Origin: Thunnus maccoyii
Taxonomy: Eukaryota; Chordata; Actinopteri; Scombriformes; Scombridae
Assembly (NCBI RefSeq): GCF_910596095.1
Contig: NC_056536.1
Coordinates: 33,698,590-33,762,589, forward strand
Reading direction: 5' to 3'
Length of the DNA stretch: 64,000 nucleotides
Shown: positions 22,781 through 35,200 of the stretch, in pieces
Position numbering within the stretch: the stretch's first letter is position 1
Layout of the letters: each line of letters starts with the position of its first letter
The notes under the pieces: generated by a model
Databases searched by the model: none
What the model saw: only the letters and a program-made list of their open reading frames with translations
Told to the model about the DNA's origin: nothing
Position numbers and translations under genes: made by a program

Positions 22781-23200
22781 AGACTAAGTCTACATTCAAC
22801 TGGCTAAATTCTAAAATTATGTTTTTGAGCTAAAACATCAAGACTCCACAGCAGGAGTTTCAACTCGTTTCTGCAAACACCTCCGTCCACATTAAAATCC
22901 AACAACCAAACCAACAAAGAACGGTATACTACTTCCATTTTGGCGGCGACTTCCTGATGTGGTTTATTGCAGCAGATTCCAACAGTTTGAGCAGAGAAAG
23001 GTGGTAGATAGCTATGTTTAACTCTAAACAAGCTTTTAATGTAGGCAATAAAGAGAACACCACTCGCATGAAGCCGTCCGTACACACTACAACGCAAAGC
23101 CAGCATTTCACATTTACACTCTCTGAAGGCTGTTTTTGTGAGAGAAAAACGTTATTTTAGTCTGGACAGAGGAACAAAACAGAGGGAACAAGATGCGTTC
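22780..23200. mobile_element. DNA-transposon relic, inverted relative to 9918-10500
   Basis: ACTCGCATGAAGCCGTCC, TTTGAGCAGAGAAAGGTGGT and CATTTACACTCTCTGAAGGC are reverse matches to the copy in arl8a intron 1. Non-coding. Confidence 0.5.
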
Positions 23201-25800
23201 CCGCCGGTTTAGCCGGTTTAAGGCTGATTTATGGTAGGTTATCTCCATGGTAACCAGACGCAATCCTCCAGCCAGCTTGTTTACTTACATTATATCATCA
23301 TGACCGGGGCTAATTAAACAAGAATGTTCCATGTTATCTAAAGTTAACCATAAATCAGCCTTTAATGTAGACATGGCCTCTGTGCATTTACATGCACTTA
23401 AATGAGAAACCTGGTCGGGGATTAAAGACACCTGGTTTCTTCCGGTGGATTTCTCCTGCAGAACACTGATTTTTCTTAAAAATATAATGTCTCCTTCCTT
23501 TCAAATCAGTCTAACAGTCCAACAGTGAAGTAAATAAATGACAAAACAATCTCACCACAATGTCCAGTTTAGTAGCTGTTCTGGAGCTTTGAATTTTGTC
23601 CAGTTGTCACTTTGTTGTAAATGTTCAAATTTCCATTTTTCATACCTTAAAATATAAATTTCACACTTAAAACTTATAGTTAAACTTTGAAAACATTATG
23701 TCCAAATTCATCACAGTCTTTAATTATCAAAAATAGTCAATTTCTATTTAATTTAGGCAGACCTCCCTAAATGAAATCAAGAGATGAAAACTCACCTTCA
23801 GCCTCAATCCAATAAATCTGATGCTTTTTTTTTCCTGAAGTCAGTTTTACTTTAACTAATTCTTAAGTGGTCATAGTTTCTGAATTTGAAGCAGTACGTT
23901 CATAAAGCTCGATCAAATTCAGTTTTGAAATATGGAAAACAGATTTACATGGCTCATTATGTAAATTCAGCTGAAGCACCTGCTGGCACAAACATCCACC
24001 CATGTCCTCTAACCAGGATGTGATTTTAAAAGTTAAAACTTCAAAATATAACTGTTGCTGACTGGATTTGTCAGGTTTTGTTGCTGATCCGGGTCTTCTT
24101 GTGTTGGGTTTTGTACGTGCAGGATGAACGCGGTGAGACGGCCTGTCAGTTTGAACCTGTTTGTACATTATTGTTTGGATTCAGTTGATATAATGTGTTT
24201 TAATAGAAACATGCTTGTGTATGATACTAATTAAATACTATGGAGAAACAATGTGAGGCGCTTATTACTTCTGTGAGTGAGTGAGTGAGAAGTGTGGAAA
24301 AAAGTACAATTTGTCTATGTTTTGTATTATTTATTTGATCAACCAAGTAGACCTGAGTACAAAACCAAACTTAAAGCACACTTGTCATAGAAGAAAACAA
24401 AAAGTAGAAGTGAAAATGAAAACCCTGTAGAAAAATCTGGATTGTTGATTAGTAAATATGTTTGGCACCCTGCTGACCACAGTGGAAACAAATAAAGCCC
24501 CTTTCAGACGTGCACTTCTTTACATAAATGTGACAGCAGTTTAACATGTCTGAATAAAAGCTGTCACTTTTACGTAGAAGTCGTGATGATAATCATACAA
24601 AGTCAGACCGGAAACATATCTGTAACACGTTAAGCACAAGTGTGAACTGAAGTCTGTTAGATGAACAGTCTGTTAGAAGGTCAAACATGTTTCACTGTAA
24701 TAAGTTTTAAGTTTAATAAACTTATGAAACAGTGAAAGAGAAACCTCTAATATCAGATCAGTCTATAAAAACAATTTTCCTATTGTGTTGCGACCGCAGC
24801 AAGAGGTTAAAAACCCCTCAAACAACCACAATAATGATCTGAGCTCTCTCTGTATGTTTTACATTTACATGAATAAATGAATATCCAGCTTAACATACAG
24901 CATGTGAGCTAACAGGAATTAAACAGAATGTCCTGTCATTCAGTGTTTTATATTAAACAATAAAACAGATGTGAAAATTTGTTACAGGATTCATTGTGAG
25001 GAGCACTTGGTCAAATGTCATTAATTAAAGCTACAACCAAAAAATAAGTTATAATATCCATTGATGATGCAGCCTGAGAAAGGATGGACAGCACTTCCAT
25101 CTGATCATTAAACTTCCTCACGTGCACTAGGTGCCAAATATCACGCAAACATCATTGTCCCTTTCCTTAAATGTCCTGTCATCTCTAAATAAAGCTGTAA
25201 GGAACATTAATGTAAACATCTCCTCTGTCTGACTGACATAAATCCAGCACTTTAACAGATAGAAAGGGGCTTAATAAATCTTTGAGTTTACTGTCGGGTA
25301 ATTTGATCTTAAGCATAGTGTAAAGCGTCAGTATTGTTCTAACATAAACCATGAGCAATAATTCAGAAGCTGTTGACTGAAACTATGTTGGAAATGTCTT
25401 AATGTATATGACTATTTGGCAGAAATACAACACACACAGTCTGAACAAATTTACAGTTTACAGTTTGTTCTATACATTTATCTAATATTATATTTATCTC
25501 AAATTGAATCGTGGATTGTGTTTTAAGTTTCCCTCCAGATAATTATAAGACATAGACACATTCGAATAATAGTGGATATGTTTTTTACACAAAAAACTTA
25601 AATTACCAAGTTAGAAATTTGCTACTAAAAAATCCATAATCTATTAATATGAGCACATCAACACACAAGATGTATCCTGCTTCACTGTAAAGTCCATTCT
25701 CAGTGTTTGTGCAGTGGAGGCTTCATGTTTCCACATCACACTCATGTAAATTGCATACTGGACCACGATTGGCTCCAAACTAGTTGTGATGTCAGAAATC
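23200..25800. other. Intergenic; dispersed duplication block at 24632-24706
   Basis: No gene recognised. Block 24632-24706 (GTGTGAACTGAAGTCTGT ... AAGGTCAAACATGTTTC) matches 47411-47480. Confidence 0.55.
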
Positions 25801-25810
25801 CTGCTTGTAG

Positions 25811-26075
25811 GTACACGTGTTAAACTGAGATTTAAGGTAAACTCAGAGAAACTTTCGCCCTTCAGCAGATGAATGTGAAAACAAACTCTGCACAAACATT
25901 CAGCACAGAGAACAATATCCAACTGTAGGAAAAAGAAGATACATGTTTCTGAGTAGAGGAGGACTTTTATATTCTGCATTTTCTGTATTTCTGTTTTATT
26001 TTTAGGTGTATTTTTAAGTGTCACAGTGTCATGTCAGCAGACTGGTTCAGACCTGAACAGCAGAGGGCAGCACAT

Positions 26076-26141
<66 letters not shown>

Positions 26142-26190
26142 CATAAACCTCATTAGTGTGTGTCTCTAATGTGTCTCTTCATCAGCAGCA
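25811..26190. repeat. Dispersed duplication block with (CA)n core (matches 47537-47976)
   Basis: Shared anchors: CCTTCAGCAGATGAATGTGA, TGTATTTCTGTTTTATTTTT, AGCAGACTGGTTCAGACCTG and AACAGCAGAGGGCAGCAC, then a (CA)n tract (26076-26135) and TAAACCTCATnAGT beyond it. Confidence 0.8.
26076..26135. repeat. (CA)n microsatellite
   Basis: About 29 CA units inside the duplicated block. Confidence 0.95.
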
Positions 26191-26199
26191 CATAAAAGA

Positions 26200-27680
26200 T
26201 GCAGAGTTAGCTCAAAGCTAATTTACATCAGCAGTCCCCCACAATCAAAACATACAACAGCACAACAACAAACAGTACAAAGCAAAAAACACACAGAACA
26301 AACCATACAAAATACAAAGCTACACACAACAGCACATCACATACACCCACAATGTCAATTTTTTGACTGAATGACTGAATCATTGATCAATAATAAAAAA
26401 CACTCCTAATACTCATTATAGTGTAGTTACTTCGCCAGATGGCTAAATGCATACTGGTTTCTGCAAGTAATGCAATCTGTTACAGAATATACCGTATTTC
26501 GCTCGAAGGACACTCCGGCCTACTTTGTGTGAGATTACTGTCTCTTTCCATCTTTCAGGCCCCCTGGCGCTGTAGATTAGTTGGGATGTGAGGGATGGTG
26601 AATCGTTTCAGTCAGGAGGGAAGCACTTGTTTTACAGATTTTTGGTGCCATCTGTTGTTGAGAATGTATACTTACACAGACATTTAAAATTCTAGACCTC
26701 AAATAAAAGACGACCCCACTTTTCAGGCGAATTTTCAGGAAAAAAACCCTGTCTTATATTACCAATTACCAATACAGTAATAATAGACTCCTAAAATATG
26801 AACATAAAAATACAGAGGAAAAATGAACAAGTATAAAGAAATATAATCTAGTACTAATTAGAATGATACATGCAGGCTGCCTTCTGCATTCTGACACCAA
26901 CCTCCAAGATACAATATGGAAATTAACAGCTATTCAGTGTGGATCTAACAATGACACTAAAGTTTGGAGTTCATACCTTTGTATTATTTTCACAAGTTAT
27001 TCATATTTTATTTATCTATAAAAGCTGCTCTAATTAATATTTTACCTTAACAATGGATCAAAAGTATGACAAGTATGTGAGAGGAGTCGTTCATAATGAC
27101 GAACTTACAGTTGATTTTCACCTGAATTATCTTTTATTTAGTTCAGGTTTCGGCAATAACTCTATCAGTTTGACAGATATAATATTACACTAATAACAAT
27201 GATACTTGAGTTTGCAGTCTATACTTTTGACTACCTTTTTTCTTGTTACTTTTTGTCAAACAACACAAAATTATTAAACTTTTCTGATATTCACTGTGAG
27301 AAAAATCCAAACAAATCAGTTAAGAAACCTCAGTGAAGCTTTGATGCAATCCTCACTTTCTAGAGGTTTTATCATCTTGTTTCTGTGTTATAAATGATTG
27401 CTTATCTATTAAACTATGAGTGAAAAGTCTAGATTTATCTAGCATTTTGGTGGTAATAACCAGAACTTTAGAGAGGTAACTTTATACATGCAGGCTGGAT
27501 GCTGCTTTTTAATGTCAACTTCCCCAACTGTTTATAGAGATATATTGTGGAAATGTACTACAATTCTACATTATTCCACAGAGTGCAGCTGAAAGCAATG
27601 AAGTTTTTAAAACAGGTCATTTAATTTACTGTAAATTAAGATATATGTTCGCATAAACCAAACTTATCTACAGAATCACT
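26200..27680. other. Intergenic 3' of the NLR locus, no gene recognised
   Basis: Two weakly similar segments begin TACATGCAGGCTG at about 26870 and 27486. A repeat-like ACCGTATTTCGCTCGAAGGA lies at 26491. No coding signal. Confidence 0.5.
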
Positions 27681-27689
27681 TTGGTTTTA

Positions 27690-28045
27690 GATGATCTGAA
27701 TGGATCAAAAAAAGAAAGAGATTTGGAGGGTGGAGGAGTGTCTGTGTCTATCAGATCCAGAGGAACACAGAGGGATAATTGTGGACTTGACTTTGTATCT
27801 GACAGCAGAGCTGTTCTCAGATCAGTTCAGACTGCAGCATTGAGAGTCATCTCCACTTCCTCTGATTCCTGTCAGTCACTGCTGGATGAAGCTCTCCTCT
27901 CCACTCTACCTCCCAGTAACATGGCCCAGTCAGAGCCTCTCTACACACAGCAGCTGCTGCTGCTTCAGCCTCTCTGGATCATCAGGATACAGCTGATCTT
28001 CTCACAACACACAGTTCTGGATGTTCACTCACACTCTTACAGAGA
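27690..28045 (-). pseudogene. Decayed B30.2 (PRY-SPRY) exon of the NLR
   Basis: In reverse, broken frames read EDQLYPDDPERLKQ, QLLCVERL, then after a frameshift LTGPCYWEVEWRGEL and AVTDRNQRKWR followed by a stop. YPD.PERF...VLC.EGLTG.CYWEVEW is the conserved start of fish PRY-SPRY domains, which commonly form the last exon of teleost NLRs. Stops before EDQL and after KWR and at least one frameshift make it non-functional. Sequence beyond KWR is only loosely recognisable. It lies about 1 kb downstream of the last LRR exon, as expected for the terminal exon. Confidence 0.7.
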
Positions 28046-29047
28046 TCACCACTTCCAGCTGATGAGAGAAGAAGAAATAACAGAGGTCACAAATCAGTGT
28101 TTAGTGAGACTCATTTCATCCGTCAGTCAGTGATGCAGCACATCCAGGATAAAGAGCAGCAGGGACTTCAGTCCTGTTCAGACCAGAGGTGGAACTGCTG
28201 TGCAGCATAGCCAGCTTCCTTTAGCAGGTAGCCAGTTCTCATGTTAATGTGTTGGAGTGAACACACTGAGCTCCAAGCTCACAGACCTGCAAAGAATTTT
28301 GGCATCAAGTCTGTTTACTCTATTCACTGAAGTACACAGAAAAAAATTCTGCTCATGAACACATGAATACTGAGTCATGAACACATACTGATGGATTTAC
28401 TGTTGATACATGTGAACTGTTATAAAAGTTTAAAAGCTACAGAGTTTCTGTGGGATTTGAAGATCTTTCCTGCTGTTAAATCATCACATGAAAATCAGTC
28501 AGAGCTCTCAGCTAAACATCTGTTGTGATTCCTGGACTTCAGCAGAGTTTCTGGTCTGTATGAAGACCACCTGGTTACTAAACATAATGATGGCTCTGTG
28601 AAATCAGAGCCAGTGATTTGCAGGCTTCAGTCAGACTGATCTTAGAGCTCTGACAAAGATGAACTGATCAATTCTTTAGTGTTGAAATGAGAGATCAAAC
28701 ACCTCATATCAGATTTGATGGTACAACAGTTTGATGATGAGGACCACTGTCTCTATCTAAACCAGCTTTATTTCCTGCAGACATGAACACAATAACACTT
28801 GCCCTCAGATCAACTCAAACACATGATCACAACAAGCTTCTGGCTGATCTGATTGGCTGACTGTTCTCTCTCTCTCTCTGTCTTTCTGTCCAATCCTGAA
28901 GCCTGTCACCATTGTCCTCTCACAGCTTCACTGAGGAAAGCAGCCAGGTTGGAGGTTTGAGGTTCACCAGGAAATACTGGATATTTGCTTTGATACTGTG
29001 TTTAATACAATACTGCTGAAACCAGCACAGACTGACTCTCTACTGAC

Positions 29048-29221
29048 CTCAGAATCTCCAGTCTACATTGTGGACTCTCCTTAAGATCAGACAGCAGCTT
29101 CATGTCTGAATCCTGCAGATTGTTGTCAATCAGCTCCAGCTCTCTCAGATGAGAGGGGTTGGACTTCAGAGCTGAGGCCAGAGAAGCACAGCTGATCTCT
29201 GACAACCTGCAGTCCCTCAAT
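29048..29221 (-). CDS. NLR LRR exon 6 (174 bp)
   Basis: Reads [20 protein letters not shown] ... [20 protein letters not shown] ... CRLEILR. Changes at normally fixed LRR positions (GVK to DMK, CDFLES to SDLKES) suggest relaxed constraint. The donor GTCAGTAG is shared with exon 5. Last intact exon before the decayed B30.2. Confidence 0.8.
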
Positions 29222-32200
29222 CTGAATAGAATAGAGGACAATGTTGCTGCTTGAAATCATTCAATTTTTCATAATCTGCTCAGAGCTGAAGAAGTTTAGA
29301 ATGTAGAAGTTTAGAAAAGGGAAACTCTGAACACCTGAACCCAACAGGATGCAGGTTAAGATACAAACAATGAAAAAGAGCTCTCATTAATATTAATGAC
29401 AACATGCTGCTACTTCAATAAAGACAACTCTGCAGCCCCACCAGTGACGCCATCTATACAATATCATGTTTGCAGCAAAAATGCAAAAAGACTAAAACAT
29501 GTCACATTTATATTTTTTCAAATCTACATGTGCAAAACAGCTGAGCAAAAATAATAAAAGACCTGCATCACTTGCAAGGGCTTCATCATTATGCACATTT
29601 AAAAAGCATAAATCCCAAGTACAATACTGCTGAAACCAGCATGGACTGACTCTCTACTGACCTCAGAGTCTCCAGGCTACATTGTGGACTCTCCAGAAAA
29701 TCACACAGCAGCTTCACTCCTGAATCCTGCAGCTTGTTGAGACTCAACTGCAGCTCTCTCAGATGGGAGGGGTTGGACTTCAGAGCTGAGGCCAGAGAAG
29801 CACAGCTGATCTCTGACAACCTGCAGTCCCTCAATCTGAATAAAGAATACATGATGTCACTTTAGAAGAAAATGTTCCTGCTTGAAATCATTCAATGTTT
29901 CATAATCTGTTCAGAGCTGAAGACAGTTTAGAATGTTGCATTTGTGTTAAACACAAACAGTGAAAAAGAGCTCTCATTAATATTAATGACAACTTCCTGC
30001 TTCTTCAACAAAGATGTATTGACTTCACCTCTTAAACTTTGCAGTTCCACCACCGACTCCATGTATACAAACTCATATTATGCAGCCAACCACAAGTAAA
30101 AAACCAACAGAAATTTATTTCAGATTCTACTCAACAACCAAAAGTTAACAAAGATACCAAATATGTCAGGATAAATTTTGGGAAAATAGGAAAATAGGCT
30201 TTACCATTAAGGTACTCATTGTGATTCAGCATAATATCAGCTTTATGTCTGCAGTTTAGTGTCACCACAACTTTCACATCATATTAATCTCAGCAAAGAG
30301 GTAAAAAATGGTGTCTGACCCTAGAGTCTTCAGTCTACAGTGTGGACACTCCAGAAAATCACACAGCAGCTTCACTCCTGAATCCTGCAACTTGTTTCCT
30401 CTCAGCTGCAGCTCTCTCAGATGGGAGGGGTTGGACTTCAAAGCTGAGGCCAGAGAAGCACAGCTGATCTCTGACAAAATGCAGAGACTCAATCTGAATA
30501 AAGAATAAATGATGCCACTTCAGAAGACAAAGTTCATGCTTGAAATCATTTGATCATGTTTCATAATCTGTTCAAAGCTGAAGGTTTAGAATGTAGAAAT
30601 TTAGAAAATTGACACTCCAAACACCTGAACCTGAGAGGATGCAGGTTAAAACCTGTTAAATACAAGCAGTGAAAAAGAGCTCTCATCAGTATTAATAACA
30701 ACATGCTGCTACTTCAGCAAAGATGTAGTAACTTCACCTCTTAAACTCTGCAGCTCCATCAGTGACTCCATCTATACAAACTCATGTTGTGCAGTCAAAC
30801 ACAAGTAAAAATGCAATAAGACTAAAACATGACACATCTATATTTTTCACAGTCTACATATGCAAAACAGTTGAGCAAGAAAAATAAAAGACCTGCATCA
30901 CTTGCAAGGGCTTCATCATTATGCACATTTAAAAAACATAAATGCTATCCCATAAAGCAATATATGGACTGTCAGTATGGGCAGAAATATGTGTCACTAG
31001 AAACTGAATTTGACTCATTTATATTTGCATTTGAATCACTCAACTTGAATAATTGCATTACAGAAACTGAATTTGAATCACATAATTTGAATTTCTATTG
31101 TTTAACTTGAATAATTGCATTGAAAAACTGAATCTGAATAGTGTAATTTGAAATTGAATTTATTAGTTTGGAACTAAATTATTTAATTAATAATTAATTA
31201 ATAAGCTTGACACTGAACACTGATGTGTGTCTCGGTAAACTGAAATTGAATTGCAAGAGCTGTATTTGGATTGTGAAAACTGAATGTAGATGTATAAAGA
31301 AAATTGAATTTTCAGCAAGGATCAAATACAGTTTCAGAGCAACTGAATTCAATTTCATAATATTACATTCAGTTTCAAATTTATTGGAATACAGTTCCAA
31401 ATTAATAAATTCAATTTCAAAATATACTGTTTAGATTCTGTTTTTAATGCAATTATTCAAGTTAAACAATACAAATTCAAATTATATGATTCAAATTCAG
31501 TTTTTCAATGCAATTATTAAAGTTGAGCAATTCAAATTAAAATATAAATCAACCAATTTAGTTTCTAGTGACACATATTTCTGCCCATATGTCAGTACAT
31601 GCTAATTCAACTCTATCACTTTGAGCACAAACAGCAGAAACTGAAAGTCTGCTCCTTACTTAATCTGCTGTGTTTGTATTTGTGTTAACAAGACATTAGT
31701 CTGATACCTGTAGACAGCTGCCGGCTGGCGTTAGCTCCCCAGCAGGTAGAGACAGACTGAATGTAGTAAATTCTGCACACTGTTCATTCCACATCCAGAG
31801 TTTCACATCTTGCAGTCAGAGATAACATCTCGTTAAGAAACACAAACCGAGCACTCAAACCAGTGTGTGGAGTCTTTCCTCTTGTAGATGTGATCTCTAG
31901 ATCCCCTACGAGATGGCCAGAGTCGGTAGACCACCCTGAGTCACGACAGTCCCATAAACTGTGTCGCGTCCACAGACTGAAACTAATCACATCACGGTTT
32001 ACGGGACTCTCGTGACTCAAGGCAGCTAATATAGCAGCTAGCAACAGCATTACTTTTTAGCTTAAAATAAGATTTTTGTGCGTGTCGTAATACCTCGATT
32101 TCCACAAAGTCGACATTTTACACATCATGCTGCTCTAACTGAACCATTTACAAAAAGTTACCACTGCATACATGCAACACAGTGCACATGTACACATGTT

Positions 32201-35200
32201 TACTGAGAAAAGGCACAAATGTAAAGATTAATCTCTGGATTTCAGGAATTGTTTATTGATCATTCAAATAAGAATCGCAATTAATCGGAAAATCTATTAA
32301 TCTATTAAATATTTGGATGTGCATGACAGATGACAAGTCAGTCTCACGGCAGTTTGTAAAATAGTCAAGAAATTTAATTTATCGATTCGTGTACTTGGAC
32401 AAGATTTTTCCATTTTTTTCTTGACAGTCAGCAGGACTTTCAAAGTTTCATGTCTGCAGCCTGTTTTTTTCTGTCAGTTGAGACTTGGGAGCACAGAAGC
32501 TGTATTGTTTTTTCTCATTTGATATTAATTTTTTAAATTATAACTGCTACATCACTGAACATTTAATCACAAGATTTTATCCTTTATTTTAATTGTACCA
32601 GTCCAGTGGGCAGACCAGAGAAGACGTACTGCGTTTTTATTGTCCAGCCCTAAAGTTTAGAAGATGGAAGCTCCAAACACCTGAACCCAACAGGATGCAG
32701 GTTAAAAACTGTCAAATACAAAAGACAAAAAACAGAGTTTAAGAGGTTCAGAGTGAATTATCCAATGTAGGATTTTTTTGTTATATGAAGGTTTTAAATG
32801 TGCACCTCAACATTGCTCTGACACAGTCAATGGACTAAACCACTGAAGAAGAAAATAGACTTTTCCATTAGGCTGCATTCACACCAAATCAGGCGGTGCG
32901 GCGAAAACGCCAGTCGTCCCATTCACTTGAATGGGGGTAGTGCAGCTCGGCTGCAGCCGTTTTGGCCGCTGTGGCGCCGCACCGGACTGTGGCCGGAAAG
33001 TTGAGCCAGAGTCAACTTTTGGAGAAACACAACCCGACGTCACTGCGGCTGAAGGCTGCGGTGGCCAATCACAGCAGGAGATCAGACTGACAAGAGTTGT
33101 AAACACTGCCATGAGGGTGGACAAAGATGTTACTAGGATGAGGGGAGGACATTTTTCTTCGCTTGATAACGTTAGTAAAGTTAGACTTTGCTGTCAGCTT
33201 CCCGACACATTTTAAAAAAGACGAGAGAAAGAGAGAGAGAAAGCAGCTATGGTCAAGCTAGAGAGTGAATGAAGAGAGGGAGCGCTGGCAGCGAGAAAGC
33301 CAGTGAATCAGATCAATAAAACATTATTCTCTGATTGTTTCACAGCAGTTACATTGTAGAGCACAAATAAACACGCCCACAAACCCACACACCTCTGATC
33401 GACCCTGCGGCTGAACGCCGCACCGCCTGATTTGGTGTGAATGCAGCCTTAAGATAATCAGTGTGGATCAGCATAATATCAGATTTAAATCTGCAGCTTA
33501 GTGTCACCACAACTTTTATATCATATTAATCTCAGCACAGAAGTTAAAGCGGTGTCTGACCTCAGAGTCTCCAGTCTACAGTGTGGACTCTCCAGAAAAT
33601 CAGACAGCTGCTTCACTCCTGAATCCTGCAGCTTATTGTTACTGAGATCCAGCATTCTCAGATGGGAGGGGTTGGACTTCAGAGCTGAGGCCAGAGAAGA
33701 ACAGCTGACTTCTGACAACCTGCAGCACCAGAATCTGAATAAAGAATACATGACATACCCGACCACTTAAATCAATTAAATCCAAAGTAAACAAAAGAAG
33801 AGTCATTCATAAAAATCGAATAAAAATTTAAACCACTACTGCAATAGCACAACAAAATAAGAGAATTAAATGTGGACTCTTGAACATTAGATCTCTGTCA
33901 TCTAACGCTGTATTAGTAAACAATTTAATCTCAGATCATCATATTGATTTATTTTGTCTTACTGAAACTTGGCTGTGTCATGAAGAATATGTCAGCCTAA
34001 ATGAATCCACTCCCCCCAGTCATATTAATACTCACATTCCTCGAGATACTGGCAGAGGAGGTGGATTTGCAGCCATTTTCAACTCAAGCCTAATCATCAA
34101 CCCTAGACCTAAATTTAATTATAACTCATTCAAAAGCCTTATTCTTAATATCTCTCACCCAACGTGGAAAACTTTACAGCCAGTTCCATTTGTTATAATG
34201 TACCATCCTGCTGGTCTGTACTCTGAATTCCTATCTGAATTCTGAGTTTTTATCAAACTTAGTCCTTAGTACAGATAAAGTAATTATAGTAGGTGATTTT
34301 AATATTCATGTGGACGTTGATAATGATAGTTTCAGCACTGCGTTTATCTCATTATTAGACTCAATTGGCTTCTCTCAGTGTGTAAATAATCCCACTCACT
34401 GTCTTAACCACACCCTCGACCTTGTTCTGACTTATGGGATTGAAATTGAACATTTAATAATTTTTCCACAAATTCCTATTTTATCAGATCATTTTTTAAT
34501 AACTTTTGAATTCCTATTACTGGATTACACACCATTAGACAAAAATGTCTTCACTAGATGTAGCTAAATTTTAGGAAGCAATTCCATCAGCACTGATTTC
34601 AATGCCATGTCTCAATACTACAGAGGACTCTTATGTTAACTTTAGTCCCTCCCAAATTGATAATCTTGTTGATAGTGCTGCAGGCTCATTACGAATAACA
34701 CTCAACTCTATCGCCCCCTTAAAAAGGAAGATAATAAAACATAAGGTTAGCTCCATGGCATAACTCCCAAACCTGCAAATTAAAGCAAACATCGCAAAAA
34801 TTGGAAAGGATTTGGCGTTCCACCAAAGTGGAAGAATCTCGCTTAGTCTGGCAAGATTAGTCTTAAAACATATAGGAAGACAGAAGTAGTAATGACTTTA
34901 TGAGCTTCTTTAATGATAAAATTCTAACTATTAGAGGCAAAATTCATCACCTCCTGCCCTCAACAGGCACCAATTTCTCCCCAAACACAGGTATCTTAGA
35001 AACAGCTGTAAATCCTGACATATATTTGGACTCTTTTTCTCGAATCGACTGTTCTGAACTAACTTCAATGATTTGTTCAGCTAAACCATCAAACTGGTTG
35101 CTTAACGAAGCCTTACCCTTAGTTAGCACTTCTTTACTAGATATGATCAATCTGTCTTTAGTAACAGGCTATGTACCACAGTCCTTTAAAGTAGCTGTAA

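Noticed and set aside
27681..28133. 150-codon open frame on the + strand
   Set aside because: No recognisable domain; the opposite strand carries the decayed PRY-SPRY exon, whose skewed composition explains the open frame.
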